DNA from: Paenibacillus cisolokensis | Lineage (GTDB): Bacteria; Bacillota; Bacilli; Paenibacillales; Paenibacillaceae | Direction: 5' to 3' | Assembly: GCF_018403665.1 (NCBI RefSeq) | Contig: NZ_BOVJ01000006.1 | Location: 1-61,146 of the forward strand | Length of the DNA stretch: 61,146 bases | Shown: one piece after another, positions 48,975-57,237 of the stretch | Position numbering within the stretch: position 1 is the first letter of the stretch | How the letters are laid out: the number at the start of each line of letters is the position of its first letter | Made by a program: the position numbers and the translations under genes | The notes under the pieces: model-generated | What the model was told of the DNA's origin: nothing | The model's input: the letters and a program-made list of their open reading frames with translations, nothing else | The model's database searches: none

Positions 48975-49012
48975 AAACGAAGCGGGCGGCCGGACGGCTG
49001 CCCGCTTCGTTT
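48975..49012 (+). terminator. Terminator of the sulfatase operon
   Basis: AAACGAAGCGGGC (48975-48987) and GCCCGCTTCGTTT (49000-49012): a perfect 13-bp stem with a 12-base loop. Confidence 0.9.
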
Positions 49013-49032
49013 CGTATACGGCGAGCCCGCGA

Positions 49033-49068
49033 TACAGGCACGTGTAGGCTGCGGCCTACATAGGATGA
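49033..49068 (+). promoter_or_regulatory. Putative mother-cell sporulation promoter
   Basis: GGCAC with AC at 49040-49041, 17 bases, then CATAGGATG at 49059. Spacing and flanks match the sequence before sigK (TACAGGCAC and CCTACATA shared), so it should be read by SigE or SigK. Confidence 0.55.
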
Positions 49069-49134
49069 AGAGACTGCTGCTTCGACAGGCTGAAGAGAGC
49101 AGATGATGAGTAGTGCCGGGAAGGGGATTGCATC

Positions 49135-49221
49135 GTGGACAGACGTACGGTGATGCGCATTTCGATGGTGCTCTATGCGCTGTTCGTTCTCTTCGTCATT
49201 ATCGCCTCCTGGATGCGCTGA
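49135..49221 (+). CDS. 28-residue single-pass membrane peptide
   Basis: GTG 49135 follows GGAAGGGG by about 10 bases. It encodes VDRRTVMRISMVLYALFVLF then VIIASWMR: a basic N terminus and one hydrophobic helix. It lies between a mother-cell-type promoter and the DUF2935 gene. Many sporulation genes encode such tiny membrane peptides, but no specific family is recognised. Confidence 0.45.
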   Translation: MDRRTVMRISMVLYALFVLFVIIASWMR

Positions 49222-49292
49222 TGCGCAGAGGCTGTCAGTTGACAACCGTCCGAAATGGGTTACCTGCCACCAATTCATAAAGGAGGGATTCT

Positions 49293-50087
49293 GTGAACGA
49301 CGCGCTGTTCGAGCATCGGTTCTGGCTGCAAATTATGGGCGATCACGCCCGTCTAATCCTTCATGCTTTGTCCCCCAAGGAAAGAAACGACGCCGAGCGG
49401 GCGCAGGCGTTCATCGCGCGTTTCGACGGGCTGCTCGCCGAAGCCGGACGCCCGGATGCGGTCTACCAGTTAAGCCAGCTGAACCGCAAGGCGAACGAAA
49501 CGACAGAAGCGTTTCGCGCTTTCAAGCTGGATTTGCTGGAGCGGCTGCTGACAGGCAAAGTTGTGCTCGGTTTTACGCCTACGTTTCTGAACCATATGGT
49601 GAACGAGCTGGAGGAATATCTCCGCATTTTGCAGGAGCTTCTTGCCGGCAAGCCGGTGCCGAAGTTTCATCCGCTTCATCACGATGTGCTGTGGCTGCAG
49701 GACGCGATCGGCCATGCCGCATCGCTGGCCGGCGATTTCGATCTGACGGAGCAAGCTTTCATTCGCCGAAGTATGGAGTTTCAACGCCATTTCGAAAGTT
49801 TTTATTTAAAGGCGGTCGAAATGGCGGGGTTTATGCGGACCCGTCTCAAAGATTTTCCGGCGTTTCACAAATTCCACCGGGACGTCAACCTGGAGATGCG
49901 GGTGTTCATGCATTTTCTGAAAGAACTGGAAGAAATGGAACTGGGGAACGAAGTGCTGGACCGCATCGTACCGCTTATTCCCGATCATATGTACCGGGAG
50001 GAGTGCTACTATTTGACCAAGCTGGCCGAATCGGGGGCGGTGCCGATGCCGGATTGCGATCCGGCCAGGCCGCGCGTGCAAAGCTGA
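49293..50087 (+). CDS. DUF2935 family protein
   Basis: A 264-residue all-helical protein. It starts FEHRFWLQIMGDHARLILHA and contains HHDVLWLQDAIGHAASLAGD and MYREECYYLTKLAE. The regularly placed Glu/His residues in two repeated halves (HRFWLQIMGDHAR; HHDVLWLQDAIGHA) recall ferritin-like metal-binding bundles typical of DUF2935. Function unknown. AAAGGAGG precedes the GTG start. The upstream sporulation-like promoter suggests expression in the mother cell. Confidence 0.8.
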   Translation: MNDALFEHRFWLQIMGDHARLILHALSPKERNDAERAQAFIARFDGLLAEAGRPDAVYQLSQLNRKANETTEAFRAFKLDLLERLLTGKVVLGFTPTFLNHMVNELEEYLRILQELLAGKPVPKFHPLHHDVLWLQDAIGHAASLAGDFDLTEQAFIRRSMEFQRHFESFYLKAVEMAGFMRTRLKDFPAFHKFHRDVNLEMRVFMHFLKELEEMELGNEVLDRIVPLIPDHMYREECYYLTKLAESGAVPMPDCDPARPRVQS

Positions 50088-50318
50088 CCGGCCGCGGCGC
50101 CAGGGGAGGGGCTTTTGCCAAAGTTGGCGAGGTCCCTTTTCGTTATTGCATGGTCCGGACAGCCATGCAGTTCCATCCGTTTGCGAAAACGCCGGTTTTG
50201 TGGTGAAAGATGTCTGATTTTTCGCTGGAGGGGGGTTCCATATCCGGGTATAATGGTGCCACCGAAAGACCGCATACGCTCGTTTGTGTAAGCGTTATCA
50301 ATAGAGAGGTGATGCCGC

Positions 50319-52598
50319 ATGTCGCAGGTTTGGAAACGCAGAGTGCGCAAAGGGATTTTCTACCGGAAAAGCCTCATCCTGTTCCTGATTACGGCCAGCC
50401 TCCCCGGCCTTATTGTCGGGGCCAGCGTTTACGGGTTCGCCGTCGGCCAGATGGAAGAGCATCTCGGCAAGCTCCATCAGCGGCAGATCATGCAGCGGAC
50501 CCGAAACATCGACGATCAGCTGCAGTATCTGGAGCTCGGTCTTGCGCACTGGGCGTTCGACCATCAATTCGGACCGGGGCTGCGTCAGCTTGATTTCGTT
50601 TATTATTTCCAGCAGACCTGGGACATCGGCAAGACGCTTGTCGTGCTGCAGGGCTCTCATCCGTTGATCAAAGACGCGGAATTGTATGTCGAACGGGAAT
50701 CGGATCAGCCGGTGCTGTTCCGTCCGGGCTACTACGAGCTGAACGACGAAGCGGCGATCTCATCCTACAAGAGCAGGCTTGCCGATCCGCGAACGGTCTA
50801 TTGGGACGTCCGGAACGGCCAGTTGATGCTGGTGCACAAGGTGCCGGGCGACAGCACGGCGCCGTTCGGCGCGCTGCTCTTGACGGTCAAGCGGGAAAAG
50901 CTGCTGAATCTGATGCGGACGCTCACGCCGTATCATGAAGGGTTTACGATGCTGCTCGACAGCGAGGGACATGTGCTGCTGTCCGACAGCCCCGAGACCG
51001 AAACGAACGAACGGCTTCGCGATGCCGTCGCCGCGCGGGAAGATAAGACGGGCACGTTCGTGTTCGAGGACGACGGCGTCGCCTATTCGGTGTCGTACGG
51101 TACGATGCAGCGCGTTCAGACGGAGTGGACGTTCGTCTCCGCCGCGCCGCTGACCGAGATCGTCTCGCCGGTCGTCGTCACGTCCCGGATTCTGATCAAC
51201 GTAAGCATGCTCGGCCTGCTGGCCGCGCTGGGGCTGTCGTGGTTCGCCTCGAACCGGATTTATTCCCCGGTCGCCCGGCTGATCAAGCTGTTCTCGCCGG
51301 AGAAAGCGGGGGACGAGGAGGCGCTGCGGCTTAACGAGTTTCAATATTTGGAGCGGCGCTGGACGCATATCACCCGGGAAAGCCGTCAGCTTCAGGAACG
51401 GTTGAACCGGCAGCTGCCCTATTTGCGGACCGGATTTTTGCAGCAGCTTCTGCAAGGGCATCTGTACGGATATTCGGAGGAAGAGCTGAGAGAGCGGCTG
51501 CAGCGCTACGGCTGGCATGTCGAAGGCCACCGGTTCTGCATGCTTCATATCCAGCTGACCGGCTACGGAAGCGTCTCCGACCGGTTCTCGGGAGACGAAA
51601 GCCTCGTTTCCTTCACGGCGGCGAACATTATGGAGGAGCTGGCGCGGGAGCGGTTCGGCCAGTTCGGCGTCATCCCGTTCTACAATTTGTCCATCGGCCT
51701 GCTGGTGGCGATGCCGGACGAGCCGGACAACGGCGGACGGCTGCATGCGTTGGCCGAAGAGCTGACGCTCGCCGTGAACCGCATCCTTCGGATGCAGTTG
51801 ACCGTCACGATCGGCAAGCCGGCCGCCATGGTCAAGGATGTGCCGGCTCTGTTCGCGGAAATGGTGCGGGCTTCGGGCTTTCGCATCTTCGGCGACCAGA
51901 ACCAGCTGATCGACCTCGTAAGCGGAGAGCGGCAGCCCGGAGGCGAGAAGGCGAAATATCCGTTCGCGCTCGAGCAGGAGATCGTCCAATCGCTCCGCAT
52001 GGGAAGATATCAGGAAGCGGGCCGGGCCGTGCGCGCCTTCCTGGAGGAGATGCTGTCGCACCGCGGAACGGAATACGATGTGAAGCAGGGGATGCTGCAG
52101 TTGCTCGCCGGTATCCGCCATATGATCCTGGAAGCCGGTCTCGAAAGCGAAGCCATGACCGAAGGGGAAGACTGGTTCGAGCAGCTGCTCCGAATGCGCG
52201 AACCCGGAAAGATGGTGCGCTGGATCGAGACGCATGTCATCGCCTCGTACGCGCGCGCCGCGGAGGCAAGAGCGAAAGCGCAGCAGAAGCGGATGGTCGA
52301 GCGGACAATCGAGTATATGCACGCGCACTATATGCGGGATATTTCGCTGGAGGCGTGCGCCGATCTGGCCGGTACGACGCCCTATACGCTGAGCAAGCTG
52401 TTCAAGCAGACGACGGGCGTCAACTTTATCGATTATTTGACGGATATCCGGATCGGGAAGGCAAAGGCGCTGCTTCGCGAGTCCGACAAAAAAATTACCG
52501 ACATTGCGGAGGAGGTCGGTTACCAGCCGGGCTATTTCAACCGTATCTTCAAAAAGCATGTCGGCGTGCCGCCGGGCAAATTCCGCGAAATGGCGTAG
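50319..52598 (+). CDS. Transmembrane AraC-family regulator of the lpl-type locus
   Basis: A 759-residue protein. A first membrane helix (SLILFLITASLPGLIVGASV) is followed by an extracellular Cache-like sensor (about 45-280), a second helix (ILINVSMLGLLAALGLSW near 290-310), a HAMP-like linker and cytosolic regions, ending in a double helix-turn-helix AraC domain (MRDISLEACADLAGTTPYTL, KITDIAEEVGYQPGYFNRIF). Such regulators sit beside LplB/LplC permeases in Paenibacillaceae and activate them on sensing plant-polysaccharide fragments. A -10 box TATAAT lies at 50249-50254 without a good -35. Confidence 0.88.
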   Translation: MSQVWKRRVRKGIFYRKSLILFLITASLPGLIVGASVYGFAVGQMEEHLGKLHQRQIMQRTRNIDDQLQYLELGLAHWAFDHQFGPGLRQLDFVYYFQQTWDIGKTLVVLQGSHPLIKDAELYVERESDQPVLFRPGYYELNDEAAISSYKSRLADPRTVYWDVRNGQLMLVHKVPGDSTAPFGALLLTVKREKLLNLMRTLTPYHEGFTMLLDSEGHVLLSDSPETETNERLRDAVAAREDKTGTFVFEDDGVAYSVSYGTMQRVQTEWTFVSAAPLTEIVSPVVVTSRILINVSMLGLLAALGLSWFASNRIYSPVARLIKLFSPEKAGDEEALRLNEFQYLERRWTHITRESRQLQERLNRQLPYLRTGFLQQLLQGHLYGYSEEELRERLQRYGWHVEGHRFCMLHIQLTGYGSVSDRFSGDESLVSFTAANIMEELARERFGQFGVIPFYNLSIGLLVAMPDEPDNGGRLHALAEELTLAVNRILRMQLTVTIGKPAAMVKDVPALFAEMVRASGFRIFGDQNQLIDLVSGERQPGGEKAKYPFALEQEIVQSLRMGRYQEAGRAVRAFLEEMLSHRGTEYDVKQGMLQLLAGIRHMILEAGLESEAMTEGEDWFEQLLRMREPGKMVRWIETHVIASYARAAEARAKAQQKRMVERTIEYMHAHYMRDISLEACADLAGTTPYTLSKLFKQTTGVNFIDYLTDIRIGKAKALLRESDKKITDIAEEVGYQPGYFNRIFKKHVGVPPGKFREMA

Positions 52599-52805
52599 CG
52601 CAATAAAGTGATATCCGGCCAAAAAAGTGCATCGCTTCCGGAAAAGCCTTGCGGCGCAAGGCTTTTTAAATGCAAAAATGTGAAGTTGAAATCGCTTTCG
52701 CGAGAGGTGATAGTAGAACTGTGCGCAACCGAAACGGCAACGGCGCCGAATCGGCTTGTGGCTCATGCAAGGAAGCGAATTTTCGCGGGAAAGGAGCGAA
52801 ATCGT

Positions 52806-53756
52806 TTGTCACATCCGCAGCCGACGCTGTCCGCGAACCGCGGGGCCAAAACGAAAAGAAGCTGGGTTGGCCGAATGAAGAAGGACCGCTGGTTGTACCT
52901 GCTGCTGCTGCCCGGTCTGCTATATTTTCTCGTCTTCAAATATTTGCCGATGTGGGGAGTTCTGATCGCCTTTCAAAATTACTCGCCGTTTCTCGGTTTC
53001 TGGAACAGCCCCTGGGTCGGACTCGGCCATTTTCAAACCTTTTTCACGAACCCCGACTTTTTCCGGCTGCTGCGCAACACGTTCATACTGGCGGTATACG
53101 ATCTGGTCTTTTTCTTCCCGGCTCCGATTATCGCGGCGCTGCTGCTGAACGAAATCCGGGTCGGCATTTTCAAGCGGCTCGTTCAGACGTTCATCTACAT
53201 CCCGCACTTCATTTCGATGGTCATCGTCGCGAGCATGACGTACGTGCTGCTGACGACGGGCGGCGTCCTGCAGGAGCTGATCGTGCAGCTGACCGGCCAC
53301 CGGATCAACATGCTGTCCGACCCGGATTGGTTTCGGCCGCTCATCATTTTGCAGATCATGTGGAAAGAAACGGGTTGGGGAACGATCATCTTTCTGGCGG
53401 CGCTCGCTTCGGTCGATGTCGAGCAATACGAAGCGGCCGTCGTCGACGGGGCCAGCCGTTTCCAGCGGCTTCTGCACATTACGCTGCCGGCGATCACGGG
53501 CACGATCGTCATCCTGCTCATTCTGCGTCTCGGCAATTTCCTGGACAACGGATTCGAGCAAATCTTTCTGATGACGAATTCGCTGAACCGCACCGTCGCC
53601 GACGTCTTCGATACGTACGTCTATTTCGTCGGCATTACGCAAGGGGCGTTCAGCTACAGCACCGCGATCGGGCTGTTCAAATCGCTTGTCGGCATCGTCC
53701 TCGTGTACGGGAGCAACTGGCTTGCCAAGCGGTTCGGGCAGGAAGGGCTTTATTAG
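52806..53756 (+). CDS. lplB: LplB-type ABC permease
   Basis: About 316 residues from TTG 52806, preceded by AAAGGAG at proper distance; the upstream open frame is not used. The basic start with MKKDRWLYLLLLPGLLYFLV and the EAA loop VEQYEAAVVDGASRFQRLLH near residue 205 are typical of LplB/YtmP-like permeases for oligo-galacturonide or similar substrates. Six membrane segments. Encoded together with the second permease and a binding protein; the ATPase is not local. Confidence 0.88.
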   Translation: MSHPQPTLSANRGAKTKRSWVGRMKKDRWLYLLLLPGLLYFLVFKYLPMWGVLIAFQNYSPFLGFWNSPWVGLGHFQTFFTNPDFFRLLRNTFILAVYDLVFFFPAPIIAALLLNEIRVGIFKRLVQTFIYIPHFISMVIVASMTYVLLTTGGVLQELIVQLTGHRINMLSDPDWFRPLIILQIMWKETGWGTIIFLAALASVDVEQYEAAVVDGASRFQRLLHITLPAITGTIVILLILRLGNFLDNGFEQIFLMTNSLNRTVADVFDTYVYFVGITQGAFSYSTAIGLFKSLVGIVLVYGSNWLAKRFGQEGLY

Positions 53757-53776
53757 ACCGGAAAGGGGGAAGGCGA

Positions 53777-54658
53777 GTGCTTTCCAAATACGATACATTG
53801 GGCGAGAAAACGTTCGACGTTCTGAACTATTTGGTACTGGCGCTGTTCGCGGCGGTTACCGTGCTGCCGTTCGTCTATATTATCGCCGGTTCGTTCGCAA
53901 CCGAGGTCGAGCTGATGGAGCGCAAGTTTTTCCTGTTTCCCCGCGATCCGTCGCTCAGCGCGTACTATTATATTTTTCGTCCGCCACGCTATTTCGCAGC
54001 ATTGGAATATCCGTCTTCATCACCGTATTCGGCACGCTGACGAATCTTGCCTTTACCTTATCGATGGCGTACGCGCTGTCGCGCAAAGACCTGATCGGAC
54101 GCAACGCGGTGCTGAATCTCGTTATTTTCTCGATGCTGTTCAGCGGCGGCATGATTCCCGGCTATCTTGTCGTGAAGGAGCTCGGTCTGCTCGACAATTA
54201 TTTGGCGGTCATTTTGCCGGGGGCGATCAGCGCGTTCAACCTGATCATTATCAAAAATTTTTCAGCAGCTGCCTGCCGGTCTGGAGGAGTCGGCCCGCAT
54301 CGACGGCTGCACCGACATTGGGGTACTGTGGCGCATCGTCCTGCCGCTGTCCAAGCCGGTCATCGCCACGTTCGGACTGTTTTACGCGGTTGGCCATTGG
54401 AACAACTTTTTCTCGGCGCTTCTGTATTTAAACGACCATACGATGTGGCCCCTGCAGGTGCTGCTTCGCGAAATCGTTATGCTGTCGCAGCTGGCCGTCG
54501 GCGATATGTCCGCAATGGATCCGAACTTCGTCGAGCCTCCGGAGCAATCGATCAAGATGGCGGTCATCGTGGTCGGCACCGTTCCGATTCTGCTCGTTTA
54601 TCCGTTCTTGCAGAAGCATTTTGCGAAGGGCGTGCTGCTTGGTTCGGTCAAAGGCTAG
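53777..54658 (+). CDS. lplC: LplC-type ABC permease, two frame breaks
   Basis: Repaired to 294 residues: one base missing in T run 53973-53977 (restores YIFSSATLFRSIGISVFI) and two in T run 54258-54262 (restores IIKNFFQQLPAGLEESARID). It starts at GTG 53777 (LSKYDTLGEKTFDVLNYLVL). The EAA-like loop is GLEESARIDGCTDIGVLWRI and the ending HFAKGVLLGSVKG is typical. A 14-base duplication (GTCAAAGGCTAGAT, 54647-54674) covers the stop codon without changing the protein. Confidence 0.85.
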
Positions 54659-54728
54659 ATGTCAAAGGCTAGATGCGCCGTCAAGCGGCGATCTATATAA
54701 AATCAAGCGAAAAGAGGGAGGACAATCG

Positions 54729-56302
54729 ATGAAAGGATACGGGAAAAGGGGAAGCAACTTGGCCACGCTTCTGCTCGCGGCGGCGATGCTGCTGTCGCTG
54801 CTGTCGGCCTGCGCCGGCGGCAAGACGGATGATCCGGGAGGGGAGCCGGCGGCGCAGAACGGCGGATCGTCCGGGCAGCCGCCGGAACAGAGCAAGGAGG
54901 AGCCGCCGCTCGATCTGACGATTATGGTTCCGGCGTTCAATACGGAGCTTCCGGGCGAAGACAGTCCGGTGCTGAAGGCGCTGGAAGCGTATACGAACAC
55001 GAACATTACGATGCAATTCGTGCCGAACAGCTCCTACCCCGACAAAATGAACATTACGCTCGCTTCGGGACAGCTGCCGCATATTATGGTCGCCGACCGC
55101 GCTTCGGCCAGCTTCATCAATGCGGCGCGAAACGGCGCGTTCTGGGAGCTTGGGCCGTATTTGAAAGACTATCCGAACCTCAGCCAGGCGAATCCGATCG
55201 TGCTGAACAATTCCTCGATCGACGGGAAAACGTACGGGATTTACCGGGGACGGGTGCTCGGCCGGATGGGCGTGACGCTGAACGCCGACTGGATGAAGAA
55301 GCTCGGGCTCGAGCCGCCGAAGACGATCGACGAATTCTACAACATCCTGAAGGCGTTCAAGGAAGACGATCCGGACGGCAACGGCAAGGACGATACGTAC
55401 GGCATCGTCGTGACGAAGTATGCGGGCCCTTGGGACATTATGCAGGTATGGTTCGGCGCGCCGAATAAATGGGGAGAAGGTGCGGACGGCCGGCTCGTCC
55501 CGACCCATATGACGCCGGAGTACAAGGAAGCGCTGAAATTTTCCGCAAGCTGTATGAGGAAGGGCTCGTGAACGAGGACTTTGCCGTCATGGACTCGGCC
55601 GTCTGGAACGATCCGTTCGTGAACGGCCAGGCCGGTGCGTTCGTCGACGTGGCGGACAACGCGCGGCGGCTGGACGGCGCGATGCAGGAGAAGTACGGGA
55701 AGCGCGACGAGCCGTATACGGCCGTCTATCAGGCGCCGGCCGGGCCGAAAGGGCAGCGCGACATGCCGACTTCGGGATATTCCGGCGTACTGGCCGTATC
55801 CAAATCGGCGGTCAAAAACGAGGAGCAGCTGAAGCGGGTGCTGGACTTCCTCGACAAACTGAACGACGTCGAGATGCAGACGCTGCTCAGCTACGGCGTC
55901 GAGGGGCGGCATTACGAGATGAACGGCGATTATATCAAGGTGCTGACGACGCCCGACAACGTGGGGCTGGTCAGCGAACTCGAATCGATGAACCAGATGC
56001 TGATGTTTATCGGTCCGGAGATGCCGACGCTCGAGCCGACGGCGATCAATACGATGGTCGACGAGGTGCAGAAGGCGAACGAGGCGATCGTCGTCGCCAA
56101 CCCGGCCGAGCCGCTCATCTCCGAAGTCTACGCGCAGAAAGGCCAGCAGCTCGACAATATCGTCGCCGACGCGCGCATCAAGTATATTGTCGGGCAGATC
56201 GACGACCAGGGGCTGCTGGACGCGGAGAACCTGTGGCTGAAATCCGGCGGGCAGGAGTATATCGACGAAATCAATAAGCTGTACGAAGCGGCCAAGCAAT
56301 GA
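54729..56302 (+). CDS. lplA: LplA-type extracellular binding lipoprotein
   Basis: Repaired to 524 residues by adding one base in T run 55539-55542 (joins EYKEALKF to FRKLYEEGLVNEDFAVMDSA). Lipobox LLSAC near residue 23, then a Gly/Pro/Glu-rich linker and a long binding domain (ADWMKKLGLEPPKTIDEFYN, DDPDGNGKDDTYGI). The DDPDGNGKDD stretch looks like a calcium-binding loop. Larger than ordinary sugar-binding proteins, as usual for LplA relatives. AGGGAGG precedes the ATG. Confidence 0.88.
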
Positions 56303-56389
56303 AGTGTCCGGCGGTTTCGGGACCGTAACTGTACTCAAGCTTAGAAAGGCGGATTCAGGTATGAAGATTTTGGCGGGCATGGAGGGCAC

Positions 56390-57080
56390 ATGGGCGGGAT
56401 AGCGTTTGAGATGGGCGATTTGATCTATAAAACGCGCGTTGGCGTCCGAACGAGATACGGAGCGGTTCGTCATGGAAGGGGACGGGGCGGCGACGTTTCC
56501 GCTCGGCCGCATGCGGCTGGAGAGCGTGCGCGAGCTGTCGGAAGGCCAGACCGCCAACATCGTCTTCTGGTGTCCGGAGCCGTTCCCGGACGGCGTCGCG
56601 ATCAGCTGGAGCTTTCGACCGATTCGGGAACCGGGGCTTGCGATTCTGTTCTTCGCCGCGCGGGGGCGCGGCGGGGAGCATGTGCTCGACCCGGCGTTGG
56701 CGGCGCGCTGCGGACCGTACGAGCAGTATCATCACGGAGACATCGACGCCTATCACGTCTCGTATTTCCGGCGTATGTACGCTTCGGAGAGGCGCTTCCG
56801 GACATGCAATCTGCGCAAGAGCTACGGCTTTCATCTCGTCGCCCAGGGGGCGGATCCGCTTCCTTCGGTTGCGGACTGCGATTCGCCGTACCGGCTGCAG
56901 TTGATCAAATGCGGGAAGGACATCCGCTTCTCCATTGACGGGCTGACGATCTTTCACTATGCGGATGATGAATCGTTCGGGCCGGTATGGGGCGGCGGCA
57001 GTATCGGGTTCCGTCAGATGGCGCCGCTTATTGCGGAATATTCGGACTTGCAGGTGCACCGCGTACGACGGTGCGAATAG
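56390..57080 (+). CDS. DUF1961 family protein, N-terminal frame break
   Basis: About 230 residues if two bases are missing near 56428-56440; the join would read MGGIAFEMGDLIYKNARLAS then ERDTERFVMEGDGAATFPLG. The body is a beta-sandwich: ANIVFWCPEPFPDGVAISWS, HHGDIDAYHVSYFRRMYASE, RFSIDGLTIFHYADD. DUF1961 proteins resemble LamG/concanavalin-like lectins and sit in pectin and rhamnogalacturonan loci. GGAGGG precedes ATG 56390. The last residues (HRVRRCE) are encoded by the first unit of the tandem repeat downstream. Confidence 0.75.
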
Positions 57081-57220
57081 CATACGCACCGCATCCGCCG
57101 GTGCGAATGGCAGAAGTGCCGCGCCGCCGGTGCGAATATTATACGGACCGCATCCGTCGGTGCAGTAGCATCCGCATTCGTCGGTGCAAATGGCGTAAGC
57201 ACCGCATCCGCTGGTGCGAA
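57054..57220 (+). repeat. Tandem hairpin repeat, about six units
   Basis: Units of about 25-31 bases with core GCACCGCATCCGNCGGTGC followed by GAATnGC-like spacers. Each core is itself an inverted repeat (GCACCG/CGGTGC). The copies diverge slightly. The array starts in the last codons of the DUF1961 gene and ends 1 base before the ribosome binding site of the next gene, so it fills the intergenic space. Confidence 0.85.
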
Positions 57221-57237
57221 TAAAGGAGGAGTCAGCG

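Noticed and set aside
50760-52766. Antisense 668-residue open frame opposite the AraC regulator gene
   Set aside because: The plus strand encodes a complete sensor-AraC protein; the antisense product has no recognisable domain.
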